Below are positions 11,152 to 22,974 of a DNA stretch of 64,000 nucleotides, in pieces (the first letter of the stretch is position 1; the number at the start of each line of letters is the position of its first letter). Both the position numbers and the translations under genes were made by a program. The DNA is from Dendrocalamus latiflorus. Its lineage: Eukaryota; Streptophyta; Magnoliopsida; Poales; Poaceae. The DNA lies in contig CM029610.1 in the NCBI GenBank assembly GCA_017311315.1, positions 34,842,870 through 34,906,869 of the forward strand, given 5' to 3'. The notes under the pieces are model-generated. The model was not told the DNA's origin. It searched no databases and saw only the letters and a program-made list of their open reading frames with translations.

Positions 11152-13074
11152 GGAAAGAACTCCTCTGGGGTCAGACCCAGAGGCTCTCCGTGGGGATTGT
11201 TCTCGATGGCCGACACGTCGCGCACGAATCTCCTAGCTCTCCACTTCCAGCGCTGCTTCTTTCCTGGCTCTCCACTTCCAGCGCTGCTTCCAGATGGCCG
11301 TGCTCGCCTCTTCCCCCGGCCTTCCTTCCTCTTTCCCCACCTCGCATCGCCCGCCGTCTGCCGCCGACCCCGACCCGAGAAGCCCGCCGTCCCCGACCGG
11401 AGAAGCCCGCCGTCCCCGACCGGAACGATTCCCTCCGCCGGCTCCTCCGCGTCCGCCACCGGCACCTCCGCGTCGCCCGCCGACCCCGACCCCAGGAGCC
11501 CGCCGTCCCCGACCGGAGAATCCCCGCCATCCCCGACCGGAGAATCGGCAGCACCACCGGTCGGCTTCGTCCTTCCCCACCTCGCGAGGGTGGCAATGAA
11601 CCCCGCGGCGTCGGCGGCGCAGTCATCTTCATCGGCTTCTTCAAGAGGCAGCGGCTGGAGCCACCTTGTATAACTTTTGTATGAACATGGTTTTCATCAA
11701 GCCAGTTTGATAGAGAGGTGGTATGAAGATGGTTTTCATCAAGCCAGTTTGTATGTTTGTATGAAGATGCTTTTCAACAAGCCGACTGGAATTTGTATGA
11801 ATGTAGTGTGGTGAAGATGGTTTTCTGGAACTTGTATAATGTTCTGTCAGATTGTGAATAGTAAACCATGAAAATTGAATGAATGTTTCATTTCAGATTG
11901 TTGAATGCTTGTGAATGAAATATTGTTGACAGCATGAGGTTGTGAAGATGCTTGTGAATGAAATGCTTGTGAAGATGGCATTGCTCTGTTAAGAGCTGAC
12001 AGAGATGAAAGAACATTGTGATCACGAGGTGTACAACAATATGCAACTACTAATACAAACAACAACAGTGCTGTATGTTCAGAACTTGAGAAAGTTATGT
12101 CTGCATATCTTTTGAAGTAAGATAAAGACAGCTCAGTTCTAAAACACTTGCACACTATTATCACAAAATTCTTAAGAACAGCTCTGTTGTAAAACCGAAA
12201 AATTGTGCTCTGCTGCATTGCTCTGATCAAAAACCCTGCCAGTTACTTGGATGAAAAACAGAAACAAAATTTTTGTAATGCAACAGTTTGCACATGTTCC
12301 ATGAACTGTAATCCAAAATGATCCAAAAGCAGTTTGAACAGCTGATTATATGTATTTGATTTTCTTAAATGTTAAAAAAGTAGATTTGTATGTTGGCACC
12401 ATTGCTTCATAAAAGGGCATTTTGATAGACGATCGATTATGTAGGTAATAAAAAATTCGAACTAAAATAATTTGATTTTTCTTACAAAGTTCATTCAATT
12501 GAGCAATACAACTTTAACTAGGTGATCCCTCGTGAGTTTTTTTGTAAGGTGACTTTAATCTTATACAGTTTCTGTTCTCTCTGTATTATGTTTGTTTGTG
12601 CTCTTTTCTCCTAAAAAATGAAACAAAAGCAGTTCTCCTGCTTTCAGTTAAAAAAAAGTAACTATAAATCAGAAGCTGTAACTAAGTCTGATGATAAAGG
12701 TGCTGAATTCATTACTTGTGCTATTGATATGACTCACCTGAGCCAAAAACAAGTACTTATTTTGATGCATTCTTGCGCGGGATAACATTTTAGTTTAATG
12801 GTACTTGCATGTGATCCATCTCGTTCCGGTCGGGGACGGCGGGCTTCTCGGGTCGGGGTCGGCGGCAGACGGCGGCGATGCGAGGTGGGGAAAGAGGAAG
12901 GAAGGCCGGGGGAAGAGGCGAGCACAGCCTTCTGGAAGCAGCGCTGGAAGTGGAGAGCCAGGAAAGAAGCAGCGCTGGAAGTGGAGAGCCAGGAGATTCG
13001 TGCGCGACGTGTCGGCCATCGAGAACAGTCCCCACGGAGAGCCTTTGGGGTCTGACCCCAGAGGAGTTCTTTCC
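11152..13074 (+). mobile_element. Mutator-like element, 1.9 kb, with 9-bp target duplication
   Basis: It starts GGAAAGAACTCCTCTGGGG and ends with the inverse at 13074. Inverted terminal repeats run about 250 bp (11152-11402 and about 12823-13074). Perfect 9-bp duplications GGGAGGAGC flank it (11143-11151 and 13075-13083), the Mutator hallmark. There is no transposase. The interior has a GC-rich CCGTCCCCGACCGGAGAA-repeat stretch (11390-11660), then AT-rich sequence with UTR-like repeats. An ATG shared by both terminal repeats opens frames beginning MADTSRTNLLALHFQRC. The GC-rich interior could be an acquired gene fragment (Pack-MULE), but no parent gene is recognised. Confidence 0.9.
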
Positions 13075-13335
13075 GGGAGGAGCGCGTTGGATACGCCTCT
13101 CGAGACGGTCGTGTGGCGGCGACCCGTCGATACCCCCTACTTCTCACGGTGCTGTCCTGTCCACCATATAGTGAAAAAAGACTCCACCGTATAGTGAAAA
13201 AAGAATGCTCTCGAATTGAAAAGGACAAGGAAGGCGTAGAAATTAATTCATCTTTGATCGAAGACCTGCTCCCTTATAGTTCTGGTCTCGAGAACGTTAT
13301 TGTTTCAATGGTAATGTGCACCATCGACGAGTGCT
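13075..13335 (+). repeat. Duplicated block, copy 1, right part
   Basis: This continues the block after the Mutator-like insertion (GAGCGCGTTGGATACGCCTC, CGATACCCCCTACTTCTCAC, TGTGCACCATCGACGAGTGC). It matches 18280-18460 and 18805-18880. No gene is seen. Confidence 0.75.
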
Positions 13336-13600
13336 ATCTACAGTAAAATTTTTGCTTTTTAGCCAAAAATTTGAAAGTTTTTTTACATATAGACCTCTGG
13401 AGAAAAGATTTACAAAAATAGACCCTTATCACGGCGCCAAAGGATATGGCGCCCATGGTACATAGCATAGCGTCATATGCTTTGGCGCCGTGCATGGTCA
13501 CGTAGGAGCCATGGTGGCACAGCACGGTGCCAAAGCACATGGCGCCGTGCTATGCAACGACGGCGCTAACTGCCGTGGCGCCGTGCTCTGGGACTTAAGC
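13336..13600. repeat. GGCGCC-rich palindromic repeat
   Basis: Many overlapping small palindromes built on GGCGCC and CCATGG (13430-13580), such as ATGGCGCCCATGG and CACATGGCGCCGTGC. It resembles a transposon-derived repeat but no ends were found. Confidence 0.5.
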
Positions 13601-14220
13601 TCGGAGGTCATCGATGCTCGGGGAGCACACCGGTGGAGGCGGGGGAAAGGACAGGGCGACACCGGCGGCCGGGGGGGGAGGCGACGGGTCGGAGGGAGCA
13701 AGGAGAGCCACCGGGGGGCGGGGAGGGAGCTGGGAGGCGCGGGCCGGAGTGAGGCGACAGCCGATGAGGCCAGTGGGGAGACGCGGGGGTCGGAGCGAGG
13801 CGGCGATCGGTGACGCGAGTGGGCTTCCGGGCCATCCCCCCAGATCCCCGGCGTCTCTAGGGCTTCCGGGCCATCCCCGGCGTCTCTAGGGCTTCCGGGC
13901 CGCCACTTCGCTCCTCCCCCGCGTCTCCCCACTCGCGTCGCCGGCGGCCACCTCGCTCTGACCCCCGCGCATCCCCACTCGCCTCGCCGGCTGCCAGCTC
14001 CCACCGACCCGCTGCCTCCCCCCGCGGCTCTCCCACTCGCCTCGCTCTGACGGCTCGGGGAGGTGGCCGGGTCGGAGGGCGGCGGAGCTCGGGGAGGTGG
14101 CCGGCTCGCTGCGGACTCTAACCCTGGTGTGCGGTGTGGATGCAAATGGATCAGGCGTCCGGAGGCGAAACGGCATGGGCCGGAAAAAATGATGTGAACC
14201 GGTAGGGGGGTTTTGGCAAA
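13600..14220. other. GC-rich low-complexity region
   Basis: Very GC-rich with internal inverted similarity (GGAGACGCGGGGGTCGG at about 13776 against CCCCCGCGTCTCCCC at about 13916). Long ORFs on both strands are Arg/Gly/Pro/Ser-rich and overlap each other, as expected from composition. No domain is recognised. Confidence 0.5.
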
Positions 14221-14284
14221 AATGTATAAGTGGATTGGGTGCTTCCACCTTCAAAGATCCAGGCCGTTTGAGGTACATCCGATG

Positions 14285-14426
<142 letters not shown>

Positions 14427-14431
14427 GCTGA

Positions 14432-14638
14432 AACGGGGCACCATGGTGCCCGGGCACCAAACCCCTCTACCTTTGGATTGCTTTTAGATGTGTGCTAATG
14501 CAATTGTTCATGCATGCTAAATCAATCATGGATAGAAAGTCTTAATCATGGATGAAAATTCTCAATCACACTAGTACACATCTAAAAACAATCCAAAGGC
14601 AGGGAGACTTGGTGCCCAGACACCATGGTGTCCCTGTT
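14432..14638. mobile_element. Foldback MITE, about 207 bp
   Basis: Terminal inverted repeats of about 60 bp start near GGGGCACCATGGTG and end near CACCATGGTGTCCC, with inner arms CTTTGGATTGCTTTTAGATG and CATCTAAAAACAATCCAAAG. It sits directly after the TA microsatellite. A target duplication cannot be defined because both flanks are TA-rich. Confidence 0.8.
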
Positions 14639-14639
14639 A

Positions 14640-14976
14640 TTTATACTATATATACCACTTAAACGAACTTAAAATACTCCTTTATCACTTTAGGTATACT
14701 CATATACTAATTATAAGATACTCCAATGTGAACCACATGAAAAAATTGCAAGGGAGATCATAATTTTTAGCATATTTTGTAAATACCTTCATATACACAC
14801 ATAAAAAGGAGTATGTCTAAAAAAATGTACATACTACCTCTGAAAAATTATTCATACCACCTAGATGGTCTTAAATACTCGTATACTACGCGTACATACT
14901 CTCTATTATGTGAGATACTCCCTACGTTGTGAGATACGACATAGGGTGTAATTACACCCGAGAGTAGAAAAGAGGC

Positions 14977-15063
<87 letters not shown>
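14640..15063. repeat. AT-rich spacer and (TA)n microsatellite
   Basis: 14640-14980 holds repeated TATAC/ATACTC motifs and a small palindrome GGGTGTAATTACACCC (14945-14960). 14982-15063 is about 40 TA units. No gene is seen. Confidence 0.8.
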
Positions 15064-15070
<7 letters not shown>

Positions 15071-15284
15071 GCTCAATGTAGCCTTCGGCTTATGGCTGAA
15101 AAAACATTGTGGCGGCTATTAGCTTTTTTTAAGAATTAAATTTTAAAAAGTTATATTATCATGAATAATACAAAGGAATAAGAGAAAAAAAAGTAAAAGT
15201 AAAAAACCCTAAAAATCCAAAAAGTGATAAAAAATTAAGAAACCGACGTATTCCAGAAGTCAGAAGCAGAAGTCATTTGGAGCA
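15064..15284. repeat. A-rich MITE-like repeat, copy 1
   Basis: It starts GTTAGTGCTCAATGTAGCCT and ends near AGAAGTCAGAAGCAGAAGTC. A second copy lies at 19148-19395. Both may derive from a short non-autonomous DNA transposon; the ends are not precisely defined. Confidence 0.6.
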
Positions 15285-15484
15285 GGGCCAAACGGGAGGC
15301 ACAAGGTAATGCCATATTGGCGCAAGCCCACAATGGCCGCACGTGCGGCAACCAAGGAAAGGGAGAGGGAACGCGCGGCGTGCAGAGGTGATCAGTGATG
15401 GTGAGTCAACGAGAAGGCAAATTAATTCGCAAATCAGGCCCAGGTGCGCTCTAGGAGCTAAGTGAGAGTGCGAGGCGATGTAGG
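15285..15484 (+). repeat. Duplicated block, copy 2, left part
   Basis: This matches 10215-10440 of copy 1 up to CGAGGCGATG, where a solo LTR interrupts; the match resumes at 17555. Confidence 0.8.
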
Positions 15485-17554
15485 TGTAACGCCCTGGCCC
15501 TCCCTAGGGCCCAAGATGCTACCACCCCATGCTTGCCATTTCAAAAGTGTTGCTAATCCAACTTTTAGCAACACCTCCCCTGTTTTTAAGATTACCCATA
15601 AGGAGCGAACAACAAATAAATATAGGATAATCGCAATAAGCCAACTAACTCCATATTGTACGAACCATAACATAAGCAGACTTTGGGCTCCGTGACCATG
15701 GAGATCCACCACCATGGCTCGCAAGCAAACTAAACCAAACGGCGAACCACAAAAGACTTAATACTAGATTAAACATAAAAAACTCAGTGTAAGGCTAAAC
15801 TGTTATTCTATATGTGTAGTGCCAAAAGGACTATTCCCATTCCATGCATGTCGCCATCATTCACCTAAAAACAACAACAAAGTAAGGGTGAGTCTGCAGA
15901 CTTAGCAAGCACAGAATAAAATAGTAACATCAATTTAGCAATTCAATCGATTTCATAATTGTAAGTTGTAAATCAACTCTATGACTGTAAAATGTAAATC
16001 AATTATACGACTGTGGGCTGTAGATCAAATCCGTAACTGTAAACTATAAATCAATTTTATGACTATAAACTGTAGATCAGTTCATAATTGTGAACTATAA
16101 ACTCATAAACCTCTGTAGCTGTATCACTTTCTCTATCACTCTCATGCAATGCAGTGCATCTATAATGCATCTGTAAATGTATCTTATATCGGTATAGCGG
16201 ACGGTACACCCGTCGATGTCACCCTCTTCCTCCATCCCGTGGAGATATTTACCTCTATAGGTCTTATTCAATAGCACTCCGGACTAGTCATATGACTTTC
16301 TCACTGACCTGACTCTTATGCATTTTGCATGATGCAATATTCTTCAAATGTGGATGTCTAATCATAAACAGTACTCATCAAGGTATGATTAGCCTATAAT
16401 CATATACATCATCTCATAAATACTGCAAATCGTGGTATGGAAACACGAAAAATAAGCGTTTACCATAGTTCACTGTTCAACCATGCACTTGCCTATTAAC
16501 CTAGCGGACGGTGCATGGATGACACCAGACCCGAAATGCCACCTAAACAAGCATTAACCATTTCAATTCATTGCTAATGCTATACATTCATATACGAGCA
16601 AATGACATCGCTCTAACACCTAATTCGACATAACCAATCTTGTCCCACAGAGCAATTTCCCACTGTCCCAATGCTTAACCTATCTGAAAAATTAGTGATT
16701 TCATCATTTATACTCATGGATCGAATTCTACACTCTTAATCTCTCTTCAATCGGTCACATTATTTAACCTCAATTCATTCTCTCCCTCTCCCGCCACGGA
16801 TCGACTAGATCAACAGTGGCAACGCCAATTTCACCGTTCAGGCATTCATATTACTGAGTGACCTTTTATTGGCCAAACGAAGCAATCCTAACAATTGGCA
16901 TAATAACTTATGCAAGATTCAGTGAATAAGCATGGAGAAGGATTTTCGAGGCGTTACCCTAGCCCCGAACAACTGGATTGGGGCACTATCTGTCGCTTCT
17001 TGGTCGGATCTAACAGATCTGGCAGCAGGTCAGACTTCCCTTCTCTTTTTTCCTCTCTTCTTTTTCCTCTCTCTTCTTTTTCCTCTCTTTCTTTTTCTTC
17101 TTCTCCAGCTGGCTCTCTCCTCTTTTCTTTTCTTCCTTTCCCTTTTTTTCCGATCGGCGCTCACTTTCCTCTTTTCTTCTCCTCTTTCTTTCCTTTCTCC
17201 CGATCAGGCGACTCCCTCCTTCTCTTCCTCACGGCTAGCGCCTCCCATGTCTCCCTCCTCAATCTCACTCCCAGTCACCTCCTCTTCTTCCCTCAGCTGG
17301 CAGCCTCTCCCTACTCACATCTTGGCTAGCCAGCCCTCCTCCACTCTTGTGGAGTAGCGGCAGCAGCGAGAGCGGGGAGGTGAGGCGCGAATGAGGGGTG
17401 ACACTCTGAAACAGTGAAGAGGGTGCGGCAACTGTGATGGCGGCGCACGGCCAGGGGAAGCAAGGGCGGCGGTGAGCGATAGCAGGAGAGGCGTCTCTCT
17501 CTTATAGGGGCACAGTGTGGGCCAGGCTGGGCCTTATCAGGCCCAGGCATTACA
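15485..17554. mobile_element. Solo LTR, 2.07 kb, chromovirus-like
   Basis: It starts TGTAACGCCCTGGCCCTCCC at 15485 and ends GGCCCAGGCATTACA at 17554, with short TGTAA/TTACA inverted ends. Copy 1 of the surrounding block lacks it, giving the empty site (GATGCGGGTTAG). The flanking pentamers are GTAGG and GCGGG, an imperfect target duplication. There is no internal gag-pol, and no second LTR, so it is read as a solo LTR left by recombination. The CT-rich stretch 17030-17300 gives long Ser/Leu/Phe ORFs that are compositional. Confidence 0.85.
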
Positions 17555-18880
17555 GCGGGTGAGCAGGAAAGTGATGCGACGAGTTGTGTGGCAACATGGC
17601 AGGTAGGGAGGTATGAAATGCACGACGTTATGGTGTGGTCTCATTCCCAGGTGAGTTGCATTTGGTCTCCCACTCTCCCTGCCAAGTCCAAAATCGGCAA
17701 ATTCTAAATAGTTCATTGAATGTTTGCGCCTTTGTGAAATGTAGATCATAGCACCTTCAAAAATGAAGAAGAAGTTTGCAAATTTGAAATTTTTGTAGAT
17801 AGTGTTGATTAGATTAAATAATAAAGGAAATTTCTTTGAACTTTTAAACTGGTTAGCATAAAAATTTAAACAAGTTAACAAGATGATTCTAAGGAATAAT
17901 GAAATAACTATCCATAAAATTACATGAAAGGTCATATAGTTAAAAATGCATTATGCTTTTTTGTAATTTTTCTACATTATTTTGAGATGTTTTTGGTTAT
18001 AATAATTTGTACTTTGAATTTTTTTCAATCGAGCACCTTTCCTCTTTCCCCGGAGCAATATTTTATTAATTTCGAACACCCAACTTAAAAATTATGGGTC
18101 TACCACTGCATGCTTCTAGTCCAGGCCATGTCCTCTCCTGTCAGCCGGAGGAAGGAGAAAGCTCGCATATATGCTGGCCTCAGAGGTGTGGCCGTGTGGG
18201 TCTGGGTTGGGTCACTTGGGTGTGCCCGCCTTGGCACGGACGGCGTCAAGCCGTCCACCCTGGGGTGAGGCCTGGGAGGAGTGCGTCGGATATGGCTCTC
18301 GAGTCGGTCAAGTGTGGTGGTGAGCCGGCGATACCCCCTACTTCTCACGGTGTTGTCTTCTCCTCTGCCGTATAGTGAAAAAAGAATGATGTTCTCTAAT
18401 TGAGAAGGACAAGGAGGGCACAGAAATTCATTCGTCTTTGATCGAAGACCTGCTCCCGTGGTAGATTCCTAATATTGTACCATACTTAGATCACAAAAAT
18501 TATGAAAAGTAAGATTCTGGCTTCGCAGAGAAGAAGGTAAGAGCGTACGTGATGTTAATGTGCTCCAATTTAGGATCAGTACACCATACACGACAGCAGT
18601 AGAGTGATGAGTATGGCGATACGACATTTTCCTACAATGATTGATACGGTGTCGCATCTACATCACTACACGATAGCAGTAGATTTTTTTTATCACTTCT
18701 CGACTAGCTGCATGTCGGGTTTCCTCATTGCTCCCACCCGCGGCTGGTGGTTCGATCTGTTCTGCGCTCGAAGGGCAGACGATGGTGTCAACAGGTGAAC
18801 GAGGCCGTTATAGTGCTGGTCTCGAAAACATTATTGTTCTAATGGCAATGTGCACCATCGACGAGTGCCATCTACATCAG
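17555..18880 (+). repeat. Duplicated block, copy 2, right part
   Basis: 17555-18460 matches copy 1 (10440-11150 and 13075-13260). 18805-18880 matches the copy 1 end (13270-13335). The piece between, 18460-18805, has no counterpart in copy 1 and looks like an extra insertion of unknown type. No gene is recognised. Confidence 0.7.
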
Positions 18881-19147
18881 GTGGAAATATGTGCAAGCTC
18901 CTGATCTTTTTTAAATTCACACGAACACGTACGCAAGACAGATTAGGGTGTGGTCATTTTCCACCCGTAGCTCACGACGAACAAGTGGGAAGGCTGCCGA
19001 GAACTTTGCCTGATCTTTTATAAAAGGAAGATTCTCAGAAACATGGAAAATCTAGAATTGATGCTTTGCCCTTTGGGTCTGAAAAGGACGACCGCGTAAT
19101 ATCCAGTGACCATACTGTTGGGTCAATATACCTCCCCATTGTGGGTA
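18881..19147. other. Spacer, nothing recognised
   Basis: No repeat boundary or coding sequence was recognised here. Confidence 0.5.
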
Positions 19148-19395
19148 TATATAGTTAGTGCTCAATGTAGCTTTTGGCTTATGGTCGAAAAAGATATTGT
19201 AGCGGCTGCAAATATACTGTAGTGGCCGGTAGTTTTTTGAGTAATTAAATAAAAATAAAAAAGTTATATCATCACAAACAATACAAGGTAATAAGGAGAA
19301 AAAAAAGAAAACTAAAAAAGCCAAAAAGTGAAAAAATGAAATTAAGAAGCTGACGTGTTCCAGAAGTCAAAAGCAGAAGTCGTTTAGAGAAAGAC
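19148..19395. repeat. A-rich MITE-like repeat, copy 2
   Basis: Direct copy of 15064-15284, starting GTTAGTGCTCAATGTAGCTT and ending near AGTCAAAAGCAGAAGTCG. Confidence 0.6.
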
Positions 19396-19473
19396 CATAT
19401 AGCGCCACGATATCCATAAACTAACAAGCAACAACAGCAAATAATCAAACTGAGTAACACAACACAAACTAAG

Positions 19474-19668
19474 ATGAGTTGGTCCACAAGTGTTGTGGTA
19501 GTTAGCATGTCGCTTCTGGTGATGTTGTCGGCAATTGTGCCACGAGCATCGGCAGCAATACTCGCCGGAGTTGCCGGAGGGAATGGGCTCTTGCACGTCC
19601 CTTCCAGTGACACCCTAGCTCACTGCCCCTGCAATGCGGACCTGCGGCTGGCGCTGCCGCTGCAGTGA
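19474..19668 (+). pseudogene. Wall-associated kinase N-terminal fragment
   Basis: This 64-codon frame starts with a convincing signal peptide (MSWSTSVVVV... hydrophobic to about residue 27, then ASA). It runs into LLHVPSSDTLAHCPCN, the same segment as HVPSKESLAHCP in the WAK fragment at 8820. It then ends after unrelated residues at a stop. The remaining ectodomain and kinase are absent. It is the N-terminal end of a WAK-like gene, truncated near the first cysteine of the galacturonan-binding domain. Together with the 8.8 kb fragment it suggests an ancestral WAK gene or cluster broken by insertions. Assignment is by motif; the short length limits certainty. Confidence 0.65.
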
Positions 19669-20419
19669 GCCAGTGATGAGTAGCTGCAGCTCCAGAATTT
19701 GCTATCTGAAAACCTGATCGGTGATACTCTGCCAACAATAAGTGTGAGACAGTGAGACTGAGAGGAGTTGGGTCATCAGCTGAAGATGTTTCGGCCGATA
19801 CAATTATTTTGCAGCTCTTCTGAACATGTTTGTGTAGGATCGTCGACGACAATCAGAGGGGGGTGAATGATTGCAGCGCTTAGCGAAAACTTTTCTCAAA
19901 ATCTATTGTTCTCTGTTTTTATTCAACCTGCTAATGATATGAAGCACACCAAAAAAAATAGAAAGAAGGAAAAATATCTAATATATGATTTTTTAAAGTT
20001 ACTGTTGCATCTAATTAAAAATAAACCAATGACTAATTATACTCAACTAGCCATATGAACCAACTAGTCCTGTGAAGAAACTAATCATGAGAGAGAAAGG
20101 ATTAAAAGAAAATAATACTAAACTAACTTACTCTCTCTCCAACTTATTGATGATAGCACAAAAAGCTCCTACGGCAAGCATGCATGCATGCAAAAAACTT
20201 CTAGTCAGAGAATGCATGCAGCATGGATACGTTATGATTTTTCTTTGCTTGCATGTGAACTCAACCAGTTTGACGTCGTGACGTGTTGACTACAGCATTT
20301 ATTACCTGGCAAAGGAGACGTGCTCGACTGAAGGAATCAAAGATTTGACGACGCCTCGCTGCAGTTTCTTCTGCGTTGTTCGATGCAGAGACAAAGCTCA
20401 CACAACCGAGATGATGTCT
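19669..20419. other. Spacer, nothing recognised
   Basis: AT-rich with scattered short ORFs (19867-20281) lacking similarity I recognise. TGCATGCATGCA runs occur at 20179-20190. Confidence 0.5.
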
Positions 20420-20427
20420 CGCCGAGG

Positions 20428-22264
20428 CAGGGCCGGTCCTGAGATTTTAGAGGCCCGGGGCGAAACTAGAAATAGGGGCCCTAGTATAAATATCTAAATA
20501 TAAATATGCTGCATTTTCCAAGCATGTGATGTGCATTATGAAAATACAGCATTCTCCTTTTGAATATAATAAGAAAGGTAACACCATACCATATGACAAG
20601 GCCATGAATTGCATAATTTGTTATGTAAATAATTACGGATTTTGTATCTTTTATTTAGAACACATTGTAACAAGATCATTGTGTACAGGATTGAAGAACA
20701 CTACACATAACATTCATTTTATATTAAGCTATGAGTATTACCAGTAGTCATCATAAGAGATTCCTCACCGCTATGTTTGGTATATTTGCAGTATACTCCA
20801 AAATTAAGGATGAAATATTTCCATCAGCAGATTCTGAAACAGAAAACAAATAACATTAGCAGGTAAGGGAAGGACGCACTGGGAGACCTGAAAGGGGAGA
20901 AGGAATAAGAAATGGCACTGTATTCTCCAATTGTCATAAAAACAATGCAAAGATTTTCATATAATATTACATATGTGTCCATCTTATTGTCATACAGCTC
21001 ATTACCTTTTGACCTCATCTCCTGAAGAAGTTTCTCAGCGTAGTCTGCCAGTTCTAACCTACCCAAAGACTTGAATATACTAGATATGTACATTGAGCCT
21101 GAAGCTTTTGTTAGATCAAGTAATTCTAACAAGCTGATGAAATCCACCTTTCTGTCACTCTCAGCAAAGGCCAGCATATAACTTTCTGTAAAACAGTGCA
21201 TTGAATAAGGTACTGTTGGAGTGTTGGGGTAATGGTATGTCAGCTTGACTAAATTGTGCAACATGAAACAACGCTTCCCCATTACCATGAATGAGCGAAA
21301 AAGAAGGTTTGATTATGATTTTGGTTTGTTACCTGCCATGCCATAGTGAGCTTCCACGTCGCAGTCTTCAACAGAGTGACAAAGTTCTCGAATTTTCTCT
21401 TCATCTTGAGCTCTAATCCAAAGCAACATCTCATAATAAGCTAATCTGTAGGACTGTGGATTCGCATCCTTAAAGAATGTACTGAACATCTCAAATTCCT
21501 CCAACATCCCCACATCCACCAGATACAAGAGGAACGGGCCATAAGTATCTTCCTCGATCGGAAGCCCCCTACCTCTCATCATCTCAAAGAGGCGATATGA
21601 CCTATAAATATGTTCCACCGCTGAGTCAATATCCCTGCAAGCCCTCGCCTTGTCCAAATAAACCCTAATCATCGCATTGAATTCCTTGACCCCAGTCTCC
21701 CTCCCCAGCTTCCCGAAGAACTCAAGTGCGGACTCCAACTCCAGTCGTCCCACACGCCGATCTTAGGCACGCGCGGCGCGCCTGCAACTGCAATCCTGAT
21801 TCCTGCATGCGCCGATCTGGCGATCTTAGGCCGTCGGTACGCCGTGCCCGTACGCGCCTGCACTGCATGCATGCAAAGCGGAAAGCCGGATTGCCGGAAA
21901 CATCAAACAAATGAGAGACTGAGACTCTGAGAGACTCTGAGCGGCGCGTGTCAGCTCGGCTGCTCGGCTTGGTCGCTTACCGACGTCCGGCGGGGGGACG
22001 TAGCGCGGCGCGGCGGCAGAGAGATGACCACCCTCGGCGGCTCGGCGCGGCGTGATGCGGTGATGACGCCTGCCCTAGACGTAAGACGATCAGACTTCAG
22101 ATTCAGAGAATGAGAACAGAAGACGAGAAGTCGGCCCAGGGAGGCAGGGATAGTATACTGTATAATACATAGTATATGTTATATGTATATGGGGATTGGG
22201 GGGCCCCTGGATTTTGGGGGCCCGGGGCGGCCGCCCCGCTCGCCCCCCCTCAGGGCCGGGCCTG
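20428..22264. mobile_element. hAT element, 1.84 kb, carrying a captured PPR gene fragment
   Basis: Ends are CAGGGCCGGTCCTGAG (20428) and CTCAGGGCCGGGCCTG (to 22264), with 8-bp target duplications CGCCGAGG at 20420-20427 and 22265-22272, diagnostic of hAT insertion. It encodes no transposase. Its cargo is a spliced PPR fragment on the minus strand. The right end is very G/C-rich (22190-22250). Confidence 0.92.
21006..21760 (-). pseudogene. Pentatricopeptide-repeat (PPR) gene fragment inside the hAT element
   Basis: On the minus strand two exons are readable. Exon 1 (about 21760 to 21335) begins VGRLELESALEFFGKLGRET and ends CDVEAHYGMAG at a GT donor. Exon 2 (21188 to 21006) begins after TTTTACAG with SYMLAFAESDRKVDFISLLE and ends LLQEMRSKG at a GT donor. 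The helical repeat pattern and phrases such as SSIFKSLGRLELADYAEKLL fit a plant organelle-type PPR protein. Both exons are open and the splice sites intact, but there is no start codon or signal: upstream in frame is a stop. PPR proteins bind organelle RNA; this fragment lacks enough repeats for that. It was captured as genomic DNA, since introns are kept. Confidence 0.75.
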
Positions 22265-22272
22265 CGCCGAGG

Positions 22273-22544
22273 CCGTCCGCGAGATGGGATGCACGAACTG
22301 AGACGTCCTGTCGCTCTGCCCTCAAAAGCAGCTGCTGTTGCTTCGCCTTTTATTCCTTGTATTCGCTCAATCACGGCCAACGCGTACTTTTTCTCTGCCC
22401 AAACAGAAGCACGCTCCCAAAAAACCGTACCGAACGACTCGGCCAGCCCCGCCTTTTATTATGAGCCAGAGTCCGCCTCAGTTTCCAAAACGGCGTCCTC
22501 TCCAAAATTAAATACAAATTTCAACTCTTAATCCTAATACTACT
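22273..22544. other. Spacer after the hAT element
   Basis: Continues the sequence interrupted at 20427. A short ORF region is seen but no recognisable product. Confidence 0.4.
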
Positions 22545-22974
22545 CATCCAATTGGGTCTAGATTTTTTATCTTTAACCAGACTTTTAGCCCACTAATTTT
22601 TAAGGGACCCGAAACCCTTCCTAACACGGGTTTTCACACTTCCGATTTTTCAACTCATCACGCGTCGAAGCCTCCAGGACCGCACCTCCTGTATCTTCTC
22701 CACACATCATCCACCTTTGATCTCCATGTGCTCCAGCGTGAGCCCGACCACCTCGTGACATCCTCGACCGCCTAGACCTCAGATTTCCCAATCCTAGTCC
22801 CGATCTTCCTCGTCACCGACCATGACCGTCTCCACGCCCAACCTGCACATGCAAAGACCAAACAACATTCTTCCCAGCACAAGTTCTCACCAACTTGACC
22901 GATATTAGTCCACGCACACACGCACACGCCTCGAATAACAATACTAAGCCATGTTGTCAATTATTCATCATCAT
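22545..22974 (-). repeat. LTR-like repeat, inverted partial copy
   Basis: Reverse complement of 53887-54340: shared blocks are GACCCGAAACCCTTCCTAAC, CGAAGCCTCCAGGACCGCAC and TTGTCAATTATTCATCA. The plus-strand copy has a TATA box (ACTATAAATAG at 54341), which supports an LTR. No coding capacity. Confidence 0.65.

Noticed and set aside
11052..11684. 210-codon ORF across the Mutator-like element boundary
   Set aside because: It starts in flanking block sequence outside the element and its Pro/Arg richness follows the GC-rich repeat; the shared ATG inside the terminal repeats is the more meaningful start.
13498..14145. 215-codon minus-strand Arg/Pro/Ser-rich ORF
   Set aside because: GC-rich low complexity with equally long overlapping frames; no recognisable motif.
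16910..17357. Two overlapping ORFs of about 140 codons rich in Ser, Leu and Phe
   Set aside because: They lie in a CT-rich tract inside a solo LTR and contain no domain.
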